A stretch of 48,555 nt of DNA, taken from the NCBI GenBank assembly GCA_017645765.1, contig JAGCNV010000077.1, forward strand, positions 1 to 48,555, in the 5' to 3' direction. A program made the translations under genes and the position numbers. This DNA is from a bacterium (lineage in GTDB: Bacteria; UBP6; UBA1177). Shown piece by piece: positions 31,932 to 39,908 of the stretch; the stretch's first letter is position 1, and each line of letters begins with the position of its first letter. Below the pieces are notes generated by a model, which saw only the letters and a program-made list of their open reading frames with translations, had not been told where the DNA came from and did no database searches.

Positions 31932-32018
31932 GCCGGAGTGGTGAAATAGGTAGACGCACTGGACTCAAAATCCAGCGGGGGCGACCCCATACCGGTTCGA
32001 TTCCGGTCTCCGGCACCA
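31932..32018 (+). tRNA. tRNA-Leu (anticodon CAA)
   Basis: A class II tRNA of 84 nt plus encoded CCA. Acceptor arms GCCGGAG and CTCCGGC pair fully. The anticodon stem CTGGA/TCCAG holds the loop CTCAAAA (anticodon CAA), followed by a long variable arm (GGGGGCGACCCC-like) and the T-arm ACCGG-TTCGATT-CCGGT. It reads UUG leucine codons. Confidence 0.95.
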
Positions 32019-32035
32019 TTTTTTATTTCATGAAA

Positions 32036-34060
32036 TTATTTTTTGAAAACGCAGTTGGAAAATTCCTGAGGCATTTTGTTTTTGTACGGCGAAGGATTCG
32101 TGCCGAGCGGATGGTCGTAGAAAAATTTTACAAGAGCGTCGATGTCGCTCTGGGATGTATGAGGATCGTGACCGCCGCCGTGGTTGCAGAGAATCGCGCT
32201 GTGACCGTTTGCAAGGAGATAATCTCCGTCGTTTTCCCCTGTTTCGTTGAAATCGATCGTGAAATTGATCAGTCCGTCTTCAACGCTCCAAGTGTCGCTT
32301 CCGGCATCGCCGAACATAAACATCTGGGTATATTTGTTGTGGTTTTCTTCAAAATCAGGCCAGGTGAAGAAAGAGCCTATCGAGATCGGGGTTCCTTCGC
32401 TGATTTCTACTGTGCCGAGTGCTTCACGGTTTGCCGGATTCGAGAAGTATGCACCTGAGTAAGTGAGAACGCTCGCAACTTTATCTGATCTCATCAGGGC
32501 GATGCTGTCGGCAGCTATTGCACCGGCTGAAAATCCAGAAATGTGGATGCGCTCTTCGTCAACCATATTTCTTGTCTTGAGGCATTCTAAAATTGCGTCA
32601 AACATATCTGCTTCAGCGTTTCCGTCCGACAGTGTTACGATATCCCAGTCAAGACCTGTCGGCGGTATGCTGAGCTGGAATTTGTCGCCTCTTGCTTCAG
32701 GGATGACAAGGATAAACGGCATTGTTTCATTGTTTACATTTCCTGCAAGAACTGTGTCGATATCGGCTGCTTTAACATTGTATGGATGGTAAAAGAAAAC
32801 AACCGGAAGTTTTTCTTCGGTGTTTGAAGGCATACGAAGATAAAAATTCCTTGCAAGCGTATCGGAGCCTTCGCCGACCATCAGGTTTTTGTTATAACCT
32901 TCCTTGAAATTTTCGCATGTAAGCGGTTCGCCGTCAGGAGTTTCCGGTTCTTCGGGATCTTCTTCTTCAACAATGTCATCTTCCGTGAAGAAATGGCAGA
33001 TTTTTGAGAATTCTTCCGGAAGAGCCTCTTTATAAGGTGACTTGACGGTTCCGAAAGGATGATCTGCAAAAAATTTGATTGCAGCGTTAGCCGATATTCC
33101 TGCAACAGTATGATCCTGACCATGGTTGCAGAGGATCGCGTCGTGACCAAGTTTCGTAAGATAGTTCGCGCCGAGACGTGCCATCTGGTTAAAGTATATA
33201 GTAAACATTCCCGCTTGACCCCAGGAATCATCTTCTTTATCGCCGAAAACAAAAACCTGCGGATATTTCGTGTGTTCTTCCTCAAAATCGGGCCAGCTGA
33301 AGAAGTCGCTGATTTTCATTCCCATAATTGAGCCGAGAGCATCGCGGCTTGCTGCATCCGAGAAGTAAGCACCTGAATATGAGAGGATGCTTGCGATTTT
33401 CTCAGGTTTCTGCACGCCCATGCTGTTCGCAGTGATCGCACCTGCCGAGAAACCGGAAACATGGATGTGTTTCTCGTCGATTTTCCATCTTTTTTCAAGG
33501 CAAGAAAGAATTGCGTCGAACATGTCGCCTTCCGCGCTTCCGTCTGTAAGATTCATCATATCCCACTCGATTCCTGCCGGCGGAATGTTGTTGAAGCCGT
33601 AAACATCGCTTCTTGATTCGGGAGTGACGAGTATGAACGGCATCGTTTCGTTGTCGACATAGCTTGAGAAGAAACTTTCAAAGCTCTTTGCTTTGTCGCC
33701 GTAGCCGTGATAAAGGAAAATTACGGGAACTTTTTCCAATGAATCGACATTTTCAGGCAGTCTAAGGTAGAAACTTCTCGCAAGCTCGTTTTTGCCTTCT
33801 CCTACAATCAGATTTTCATTGAGTCCTTCCGCGAAGTCCTCGCATTTGAGCGGGTCTTTTTCCGGCTCGGCCTCAGTCGGTTCATTGTCGGAATCGTCTG
33901 CTGTCGGTTCTTCGACATCGCCGTCGGTTTCAGCCGGTTCGCTTTCACCGTCGGAAATCTCCTCGGGTTCTTTTTCTTTGTCGCCCTTCTTTGAGTCTCC
34001 GCATGAAACCGCGAAAACAAGCACCAAAGCAAGTGTTAAAAACCACAAAAATTTTTTCAT
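32036..34060 (-). CDS. lipoprotein with two tandem PHB-depolymerase/feruloyl-esterase-like domains
   Basis: The 674-residue product starts at ATG 34060 behind AGGAGAG; the open frame reaches 66 bases further but lacks a signal peptide there. Lipobox FAVSC (Cys20) and an acidic tether lead to two homologous alpha/beta-hydrolase domains. Domain 1 has PVIFLYHGYGD, IHVSGFSAGAITANSM (nucleophile about Ser205) and HGQDHTVAGI; domain 2 has PVVFFYHPYN, IHISGFSAGAIAADS (about Ser511) and HGGGHDPHTS. Both are followed by SP.KE or SPYKN and a short tail. This is the esterase family of LpqC, PHB depolymerases and feruloyl esterases (CE1-like), so hydrolysis of plant-wall or polymer esters at the cell surface is likely. 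The duplication is internal and old. Confidence 0.83.
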   Translation of the reverse strand: MKKFLWFLTLALVLVFAVSCGDSKKGDKEKEPEEISDGESEPAETDGDVEEPTADDSDNEPTEAEPEKDPLKCEDFAEGLNENLIVGEGKNELARSFYLRLPENVDSLEKVPVIFLYHGYGDKAKSFESFFSSYVDNETMPFILVTPESRSDVYGFNNIPPAGIEWDMMNLTDGSAEGDMFDAILSCLEKRWKIDEKHIHVSGFSAGAITANSMGVQKPEKIASILSYSGAYFSDAASRDALGSIMGMKISDFFSWPDFEEEHTKYPQVFVFGDKEDDSWGQAGMFTIYFNQMARLGANYLTKLGHDAILCNHGQDHTVAGISANAAIKFFADHPFGTVKSPYKEALPEEFSKICHFFTEDDIVEEEDPEEPETPDGEPLTCENFKEGYNKNLMVGEGSDTLARNFYLRMPSNTEEKLPVVFFYHPYNVKAADIDTVLAGNVNNETMPFILVIPEARGDKFQLSIPPTGLDWDIVTLSDGNAEADMFDAILECLKTRNMVDEERIHISGFSAGAIAADSIALMRSDKVASVLTYSGAYFSNPANREALGTVEISEGTPISIGSFFTWPDFEENHNKYTQMFMFGDAGSDTWSVEDGLINFTIDFNETGENDGDYLLANGHSAILCNHGGGHDPHTSQSDIDALVKFFYDHPLGTNPSPYKNKMPQEFSNCVFKK

Positions 34061-34163
34061 AATTACTCTCCTTAGTAAATACACTAAAACACGCAAAAAC
34101 TTTAGATTTTCAGTTTGTTTTGTCAAATTTGTGTGGAAAGTGCCGTTTCAGGGCAAAAAAAAA

Positions 34164-34238
34164 TGGCGACCTTTGGGGGACTCGAACCCCCGTTACCGGC
34201 GTGAAAGGCCGATGTCCTAACCACTAGACGAAAAGGTC
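34164..34238 (-). tRNA. tRNA-Glu (anticodon TTC)
   Basis: Acceptor arms GACCTTT and AAAGGTC pair perfectly, with discriminator G and encoded CCA. The D-arm TTCGTCTAGTGGTTAGGACA is typical of tRNA-Glu, and the anticodon loop is CTTTCAC. It is the second tRNA of a two-gene unit with tRNA-Lys, and a run of T follows the CCA. Confidence 0.95.
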
Positions 34239-34259
34239 ACCAAAAAAAGTGAGAGCGAA

Positions 34260-34335
34260 TGGTGGGTCGGGCGGGACTCGGACCCGCGACCCCCTGATTA
34301 AAAGTCAGATGCTCTTCCATCTGAGCTACCGACCC
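34260..34335 (-). tRNA. tRNA-Lys (anticodon TTT)
   Basis: Acceptor GGGTCGG pairs with CCGACCC, discriminator A, encoded CCA. The anticodon arm CTGACTTTTAATCAG gives TTT. It is first in the Lys-Glu unit, directly behind the promoter at 34383-34410. Confidence 0.95.
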
Positions 34336-34382
34336 ATTCAACTCAAGAAATCGTTTCTGTAACGAACCAGAAAAACGGCGGT

Positions 34383-34410
34383 ATAATAGTGAAAAGTCTC
34401 TGAATGTCAA
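34383..34410 (-). promoter_or_regulatory. strong promoter for tRNA-Lys/tRNA-Glu
   Basis: A perfect TTGACA (34405-34410) and TATTAT (34383-34388) are 16 bp apart on the minus strand, followed by discriminator ACCGCCG. The gap to the divergent MalG-type gene (34411-34553) shows only AT-rich sequence and a possible TAAAAT at about 34523. Confidence 0.75.
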
Positions 34411-34553
34411 ACTTTTAAAGGCTTTATTTTGTAATTTGTTGATTTTATTAAATAATTATCGCGAAGTTCTGACTGGGAGCTGTTTTTTTCGGCTGAAATC
34501 TGTCTATTTTTTATTTTTTGAGTAAAATACCGCGTTTGTTTTGGAGGTGTTTC

Positions 34554-35408
34554 ATGGCAAAAAAAGAGGTCAGTACCGGAAAGATGATTTTGATGCATAT
34601 TTCGTTGATTTTGATATGTGCGATCGTTATTTATCCAGTGCTCTGGGTCATAAAAATGGCTCTTTCGAGCGGTCAGGGCTTTTCCCTTTCGGCAAATCCG
34701 ATCCCTACTGAGTTCACTTTGAGCAACTTCAAAGACGTCATTTTTACGACAGATTCAAACGGAAGCTGGCTTTTCGGAAGGCAGTTTTTAAACAGCGTCG
34801 TCATTTCTGCGGCGACTACGCTTCTTGGTATAACCCTGGCAACTACGGCTGGTTACGCATTTTCGCGTTTTGAATTTCCTGGCAAAAATTTTGGTATGAA
34901 AATGTTCCTCGTAAGCCAGATGTTTCCGGGTGTCGTCATGGCGATCCCGCTTTACATCCTGCTTGACAAGCTCGGACTTCTCAACAGTATGGCGGGGCTC
35001 GTTCTGGTTTATTCGACAACGGCGATCCCTTTCTGCGTCTGGATGCTCAAAGGCTACTTCGACACGATCCCGAAGGATCTTGAAGAAGCCGCAATCATGG
35101 ACGGCGCTTCGCAGTGGACAATTTTTATAAAAATCGTCATGCCGCTTGCAAAACCGGCAATTGTTGTAACCGCACTTTTCAGCTTCATGACGGCATGGAA
35201 CGAATTTATCCTCGCGGCAACATTCCTCGGTGACGAAAGGGCTTTCACGCTTCCCGTCACACTTCAGCACTATGTCGGAAGCTATTCGACCGAGTGGGGA
35301 CACTTTGCGGCCGGAGCCATTATTGTTTCGCTTCCCGTTATGATTCTTTTCTTTATTCTCCAGAAAAGCCTTATCGGCGGTCTTACTGCCGGCGGTGTCA
35401 AAGGATAG
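34554..35408 (+). CDS. MalG-type ABC sugar transporter permease, orphan
   Basis: The 284-residue inner-membrane protein has about six transmembrane helices and the binding-protein-dependent permease EAA motif (LEEAAIMDGASQWTIFIKIVMPLAKP region), which docks with the ATPase. N-terminal HISLILICAIVIYPVLWVI, LSNFKDVIF, the TAGYAFSRFEFPGK block and the closing LIGGLTAGGVKG are characteristic of the maltose/maltodextrin MalG subgroup. The start ATG 34554 follows GGAGG. Normally malE, malF and malK lie beside it, but here the neighbours are tRNAs and a convergent lipoprotein, so its partners must be elsewhere. Confidence 0.9.
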   Translation: MAKKEVSTGKMILMHISLILICAIVIYPVLWVIKMALSSGQGFSLSANPIPTEFTLSNFKDVIFTTDSNGSWLFGRQFLNSVVISAATTLLGITLATTAGYAFSRFEFPGKNFGMKMFLVSQMFPGVVMAIPLYILLDKLGLLNSMAGLVLVYSTTAIPFCVWMLKGYFDTIPKDLEEAAIMDGASQWTIFIKIVMPLAKPAIVVTALFSFMTAWNEFILAATFLGDERAFTLPVTLQHYVGSYSTEWGHFAAGAIIVSLPVMILFFILQKSLIGGLTAGGVKG

Positions 35409-35418
35409 TTCTTAGATT

Positions 35419-35934
35419 TTACTCGTCGTCGTTGTCGTCCCAATCCCAATCCAGATCATGAGAGTTGTCTCTGAAGCAGCGGACTTTGGATTTGTGGTCT
35501 TTGTTGTAAGTGCTGATTTCGCCTGTGTCGAAGTTTACGCGGAACGCCACGATTGCGTCTTCCGAACGTACAGAAGATGACCAGTACCAGCCTTTGTCTT
35601 CGTCGTCACCGTAACCCGAGCCATGTGTTTCTCCGTCGTCAGGACACCCCTTGCAGGCTTCTTCGAGGGCACCGAAAGGAAGATTGCCGTTTTCTTCGGA
35701 AACGGAACATGCGCCACCCGGACGTGTCGCTTTGCAGTTTGTAATCCTGTCTCTGAGCTCGTCTATCGTCGGCAGATGCCAGTCGTGATTTCTTTCGGCA
35801 AGTTCGTCACAGTATTTTATTGCTTCGTCCCAAGTCATCGGTTCTGCTGCCTGTTCAGACCAGACAGGATCTTCTCCGCAGGAAACACAGAGAAATACGA
35901 GAAGTAAAAGGGATAAAAACGAGAATTTTTTCAT
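35419..35934 (-). CDS. DUF1566-type lipoprotein
   Basis: The 171-residue product has a lipobox (FLCVSC) and a DUF1566-like core: MTWDEAIKYCDELAERNHDW followed by HLPTIDELRDRI, then WYWSSSVRSEDAIVAFRVNF and KVRCFRD. The C-terminus is nearly all Asp and Trp (DLDWDWDDNDDE). It begins four bases after the trigger-factor stop, so it may be read through from tig, although the ribosome binding site is weak. The other member in the window is at 13066-13512. Confidence 0.82.
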   Translation of the reverse strand: MKKFSFLSLLLLVFLCVSCGEDPVWSEQAAEPMTWDEAIKYCDELAERNHDWHLPTIDELRDRITNCKATRPGGACSVSEENGNLPFGALEEACKGCPDDGETHGSGYGDDEDKGWYWSSSVRSEDAIVAFRVNFDTGEISTYNKDHKSKVRCFRDNSHDLDWDWDDNDDE

Positions 35935-35938
35935 ATCT

Positions 35939-37228
35939 TTATTCAGCTTTCTTTTCTTCAGCTTTTTCAGTGAAAACCATCTTTTCGACCATCTTGTCGA
36001 GAACTTTCTGCTCTTTTATCTCGTATTTCTTAGCGTTGATTCTCTCTTCGCCTGCATATTCGCGGAGTTTGTTCGCAAATTCAGCCGGAAGACCGTACTG
36101 TGCAGCTTCCTGAGCAAAGGCGATGTCAACATCTTTGTCTGTTACGGTGATGTTGAGCTTGTCGGCGAAAGTATTGAGGATGATGTATCTCTTGATTGCG
36201 AATTTCGCATCGTCTTCGATCTTCGCAAGCTCTTCAGCGGGAACTTCTTCGACCTTGTTTTCCTTCTTGTAGTCGTCGATTCTTGCGTTCTTTTCGTTCA
36301 TAAGGAATGACGGCGGAACTTCGAATTCGTATTCTTTGACGTATGTCTCGATCGCGATGTTCTTTTTGCCCTGCATCGAAATGTCGTCAAGGTAGCTTTC
36401 GATGTTCTTTCTGATCTGGTCTTTGAGTTCTGCGACGGTGTTCGGATAGCCTTCCTTTCCTGCGAGGAATTCATCGGTAAGTTCCGGAGCGTTCTCGCAT
36501 TTTTCGACTTTCGTTATATCGATCGTGAACTGAACGGTCTTTCCTGCAAGCTCTGCCGCTCTGTAATCTTCAGGGAACTTGACGTCAGCGGTGAAGGAGT
36601 CGCCCTTCTTGTGGCCGTAAAGAGCCTTTTCGAAATCGGGAACGAATTTTCCGTCGCCGACAATGACAGTAACGTCCTTTCCTGCGGTGTTCTCGACTTC
36701 CTTGCCGTCGATTCTGCCGACGAAAGAAATGACGAGTCTGTCTTTTTCAGCCGTAAGCTCTTCATCGCTCTCTTTGTATTCGATGAATCTTGCCTTGATA
36801 GCTTCAAGTTCGTTCTCAAGCATGGTTTCGTCGTATTTGATCGGGGTGAATTCGCGCTCGAAAGGTTTGAGCTCTGCATCTATTTCCGGGAAAACTTCTG
36901 CGCGGAGTTTGAAGCTGAAAGCAGCCGTTTCGGAAAGTTCGGTCTCGTCGAAAATCTCAGGATTCGTAGCGAGTCTGAGTTTTTCTTTGATAACTGCATC
37001 CTGCATACCTTCGGAAATGAAATGATGTTCGACATCTGCTTTTACGTTCTTGCCGTAGAACTGTTTCAGAACATTGAGAGGAACTTTGCCGGGTCTGAAA
37101 CCTTTGACCGTTACCGTGTGCGAAAGATGTGAATATTCCTGTTTGAACTGAGCCTGAACTTCTTCAGCGGAAAAACTGATTTCGAGCTCTTTTTCTACTG
37201 TGCTGAGATGATTGATTTTGTACTCCAT
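35939..37228 (-). CDS. tig: trigger factor
   Basis: Trigger factor is the ribosome-associated chaperone and peptidyl-prolyl isomerase. The 429-residue product has the N-terminal ribosome-binding domain with the GFRPGKVPLNVLKQFYG signature (G.RPGK.P), a central FKBP-like domain (about 150-245: GKFVPDFEKALYGHKKGD, FPEDYRAAELAGKTVQF) and the helical C-terminal arms ending in a Lys/Glu-rich tail. The length is standard. GGAG precedes ATG 37228. It follows the five-tRNA array on the same strand, an arrangement I recall from deltaproteobacteria; clpP/clpX, which often come next, are absent here and replaced by a lipoprotein gene. Confidence 0.95.
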   Translation of the reverse strand: MEYKINHLSTVEKELEISFSAEEVQAQFKQEYSHLSHTVTVKGFRPGKVPLNVLKQFYGKNVKADVEHHFISEGMQDAVIKEKLRLATNPEIFDETELSETAAFSFKLRAEVFPEIDAELKPFEREFTPIKYDETMLENELEAIKARFIEYKESDEELTAEKDRLVISFVGRIDGKEVENTAGKDVTVIVGDGKFVPDFEKALYGHKKGDSFTADVKFPEDYRAAELAGKTVQFTIDITKVEKCENAPELTDEFLAGKEGYPNTVAELKDQIRKNIESYLDDISMQGKKNIAIETYVKEYEFEVPPSFLMNEKNARIDDYKKENKVEEVPAEELAKIEDDAKFAIKRYIILNTFADKLNITVTDKDVDIAFAQEAAQYGLPAEFANKLREYAGEERINAKKYEIKEQKVLDKMVEKMVFTEKAEEKKAE

Positions 37229-37284
37229 TTTTTTCTCCTTTCAATCTGTTATTGTCAAAAAACCGTCGTTATTACAAGCAAATC

Positions 37285-37367
37285 TGGTGCGAAGGGGGGG
37301 ACTCGAACCCCCACGGTTGCCCGCCAGATCCTAAGTCTGGTGCGTCTGCCAATTCCGCCACTTTCGC
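37285..37367 (-). tRNA. tRNA-Leu (anticodon TAG)
   Basis: A class II tRNA with encoded CCA. Anticodon stem CCAGA/TCTGG with loop CTTAGGA gives TAG. The acceptor arms GCGAAAG and CCTTCGC pair except for one A-C mismatch at the sixth pair; the plus strand there has a run of seven G, so a sequence error is possible. Last tRNA before tig. Confidence 0.92.
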
Positions 37368-37435
37368 AAAATACAACTTTCCTTATTTTTGGAAAGCTAA
37401 AAAAATATGTGAGGTAATCAAAAGTAGAAAAAAGA

Positions 37436-37511
37436 TGGTAGGCCCTAAAGGATTCGAACCTTCGACCCACTGATTAAGAGTCAGTTGCTCTACCAGCTGA
37501 GCTAAGGGCCC
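37436..37511 (-). tRNA. tRNA-Lys (anticodon CTT)
   Basis: Acceptor GGGCCCT pairs with AGGGCCT (one G-T pair at the end), discriminator A, encoded CCA. The anticodon arm CTGACTCTTAATCAG gives CTT. It is the second lysine tRNA in the window and reads AAG. Confidence 0.95.
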
Positions 37512-37523
37512 ACACGTAAGTAG

Positions 37524-37599
37524 TGGGGTGGGAGGTGGGGCTCGAACCCACAACGCCCGGATCCACAATCCGGTGCTCTACCATTGAACTACACCCACC
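37524..37599 (-). tRNA. tRNA-His (anticodon GTG)
   Basis: The anticodon stem CCGGA/TCCGG holds loop TTGTGGA. The hallmark extra G at -1 (37599) faces discriminator C73, as required by HisRS. Acceptor GTGGGTG pairs with CTCCCAC apart from one T-T mismatch. CCA is encoded. Confidence 0.94.
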
Positions 37600-37631
37600 A
37601 CGTATCTTCAAATTAAAAAGAACATCAAAAA

Positions 37632-37708
<77 letters not shown>

Positions 37709-37740
37709 ACACTCAAAGCATCCGGCAGCCAAAGAACTGC

Positions 37741-37819
<79 letters not shown>

Positions 37820-37831
37820 AAAGGCGGACGC

Positions 37832-37859
37832 ATGCTACGAATATTTTTTGAAAAATCAA
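37832..37859 (-). promoter_or_regulatory. promoter for the five-tRNA array
   Basis: TTGATT (37854-37859) and TAGCAT (37832-37837) are 16 bp apart on the minus strand, 12 bp before tRNA-Pro. The discriminator is GCGTCCGCC. Confidence 0.6.
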
Positions 37860-37934
37860 GTTTTTTGTTTGATTTCAGCGGTTTGTCGGCGCAAATTATT
37901 GAAATTATTGCGTTTTGTTGTGGCAATCTTGAAA

Positions 37935-38045
37935 CCCATAGGGAGTCTGGGGAATCTAAGGAATTTAATGAATCTAGGGAACTCAGATCCCTAAACACCC
38001 TAGATACCCTAGACTCCCTAAATTCCCTACTCCCTACAAGCCCTA
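37935..38045. repeat. 9-bp periodic TAGGG-type repeat with partly inverted halves
   Basis: The minus strand reads TAGGGAATT, TAGGGAGTC, TAGGGTATC, TAGGGTGTT, TAGGGATCT, then turns into the complementary form (TAGATTCAT, TAAATTCCT, TAGATTCCC, CAGACTCCC). The two halves can fold on each other imperfectly. The TAG stop codon of argS (38043-38045) is the first TAGGG unit. Related to the array at 25017-25078. Confidence 0.6.
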
Positions 38046-39761
38046 CATCTTTTCCGGTGTTTCGATTCCGAGCAGTTCCAGTCCGGTTTTGATCGTTCTT
38101 GCCACCGCTTCGGCAAGAAGAAGGCGCGACTGCATCTTCTTGGGTTCTGCTTTGAGGATCGGAGTCGAGTTGTAAAATGTTCCGAATTTCTGAACCAAAT
38201 CGAAAATATGGTCTGCGATGAAGTTCGGTTTATAGAGTTCAGCCGCTTTTTCGACGCATTCCGGGAATCTTGCAACACTTGCAGCGATGCTTCTTTCGAT
38301 GTCGCTTTCCAATGAAATTTTGCATTTAAAATCGAGACTTATCCCTTTTTCAGCCGCTTTGCGCTTGATCGATTGTACCCTTGCGTATGAATACTGCAGG
38401 TAAGGAGCGGTGTTGCCGTCGAAACTGAGTGCTTTTTCCCATGAAAAGTCAATGTTGCTTGTTCTGTTCTGCGAAAGATCGGAGTATTTCAGCGCACCGA
38501 TTCCGACAGCTTTTGCGATTTTTCTTTTTTCTTCAGCCGGAAGTTCCGGATTTTTCTCTTCGACCACGCTCAGACCTTTGCTTTCAGCCTCTTTGAAGAG
38601 GTCTGCGAGCTTTATCGTGTTTCCTGCGCGTGTCTTCAGAATTTCACCGTTGAAGGAAAGAACTCCGAACGGAATGTGGACAAATTCCATCTTCCAGCCT
38701 GCACGCTCGGCGATGTTGAAGATCTGCTTGAAATGGACCGCCTGCCTGTCGTCTGTGACGTAGAGCGCCTTGTTCATCTTGTAGATTTCATATTTGTATT
38801 TTATTGTGGCAAGATCGCTCGTCGCATAGAGAAATGCGCCGTCTTTTTTTCTTACGATGCAGGGATGGAGGTTTTCTTTTTCATCAAAAAATACGACGAG
38901 AGCTCCTTCGCTTTCGACTGCGAGCTTTTTGTTGACGAGTTCGCCAATGACTTTAGGCATAAGCGGATGATAAAAGGATTCACCGTAGTAAGTGTCGAAA
39001 TTTATTCCCAGATATTCATAAATCTTCTTGCATTCGGAAAGCGTTATCCCGACAAATTTTTTCCAGAGCGCGAGATTCGCCTCGTTTCCGTCCTGTACTT
39101 TTTTGAGTTCCGCTCTCGCAAGTTCCTCAAGTTCAGGATCCTTTTCCGCTTCGTCGCCGAATTTTATGTAAATTCTTTCGAGTTCCGAAATAGGATTCTT
39201 CTCGAAATTTTCCTTGTCGAGCCAGCGGTTGTAAGCCACGATAAGTTTGCCGAACTGCGTTCCCCAATCTCCCAGATGGTTGTCTGCTATTACATTGTAA
39301 CCCAAAAATTTCATTATTCTTTTTATACTGTCGCCGATGATCGTCGTCCTGAGGTGTCCGACATGCATCGGTTTTGCGATATTGGGTGAAGAGTAATCGA
39401 TGACGACTGCTCCCTTGGTTTTTATGTGCGAAAAATCCCAGTTCTCGGTTAGTGTTTTTTTGACGGTTTCAGCAAGTTTCTTTTTGTTGAGAAAAATGTT
39501 TATAAAGCCGGGTCCTGCTACTTCGACTTTTTCGATGAGTTTCTTTTTTGGGGGGATTGCTGCAATAAGACTCTCGGCAATCATTTTCGGCGGTTGCTTG
39601 AAAATTTTTGAAGCCATCATTGCAAAATTAGTCTGGTAATCGCCGAATTTTTCGTCAGTCGCCGGCTGCAGGACGAGTTTTCCCCAGTCTTCGAAATCGG
39701 GACGGATGTTTTTTATTGCTTCTTTAAAAAGTTTTTCGAGTCTGATTCTCAAAAGTTCCAT
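38043..39761 (-). CDS. argS: arginyl-tRNA synthetase
   Basis: ArgRS charges tRNA-Arg. The 572-residue class I enzyme has the ArgRS-specific N-terminal domain, the HIGH-type motif in SSPNIAKPMHVGHLRTT near residue 130, DNHLGDWGTQFGKLI, the YATSDLATIKYKYEIYKM block and the DALBR anticodon-binding domain (PYLQYSYARVQSIKRKA, LLLAEAVARTIKTGLELLGI). The KMSKS loop is represented only by NGEILKTRAGNTIKLADL, as is normal for many ArgRS. The stop codon lies in a 9-bp repeat array. A promoter is at 39797-39824. The cognate tRNA-Arg(TCT) is 335 bp downstream. Confidence 0.95.
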   Translation of the reverse strand: MELLRIRLEKLFKEAIKNIRPDFEDWGKLVLQPATDEKFGDYQTNFAMMASKIFKQPPKMIAESLIAAIPPKKKLIEKVEVAGPGFINIFLNKKKLAETVKKTLTENWDFSHIKTKGAVVIDYSSPNIAKPMHVGHLRTTIIGDSIKRIMKFLGYNVIADNHLGDWGTQFGKLIVAYNRWLDKENFEKNPISELERIYIKFGDEAEKDPELEELARAELKKVQDGNEANLALWKKFVGITLSECKKIYEYLGINFDTYYGESFYHPLMPKVIGELVNKKLAVESEGALVVFFDEKENLHPCIVRKKDGAFLYATSDLATIKYKYEIYKMNKALYVTDDRQAVHFKQIFNIAERAGWKMEFVHIPFGVLSFNGEILKTRAGNTIKLADLFKEAESKGLSVVEEKNPELPAEEKRKIAKAVGIGALKYSDLSQNRTSNIDFSWEKALSFDGNTAPYLQYSYARVQSIKRKAAEKGISLDFKCKISLESDIERSIAASVARFPECVEKAAELYKPNFIADHIFDLVQKFGTFYNSTPILKAEPKKMQSRLLLAEAVARTIKTGLELLGIETPEKM

Positions 39762-39796
39762 GATTTACTCCCAAAAGAAAGGTCAAAAAACGCGGA

Positions 39797-39824
39797 ATCT
39801 TACATTTTTTGAGCCTGTAGGCAA
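39797..39824 (-). promoter_or_regulatory. sigma70-type promoter for argS
   Basis: TTGCCT (39819-39824) and TAAGAT (39797-39802) are 16 bp apart on the minus strand, followed by TCCGCG. The divergent gene at 39909 has a TATAAT at 39868-39873 without a good -35. Confidence 0.5.
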
Positions 39825-39908
39825 TATTTGTCACTCAATTGTTAGTGGAATTTATAAAAATTGCAGGTATAATAAACGGTTTTGTGTTGCGATTCGGAGG
39901 AAAAAAGA

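Noticed and set aside
38676-39389. 237-codon plus-strand frame
   Set aside because: It is antisense to argS and has no ribosome binding site or domain.
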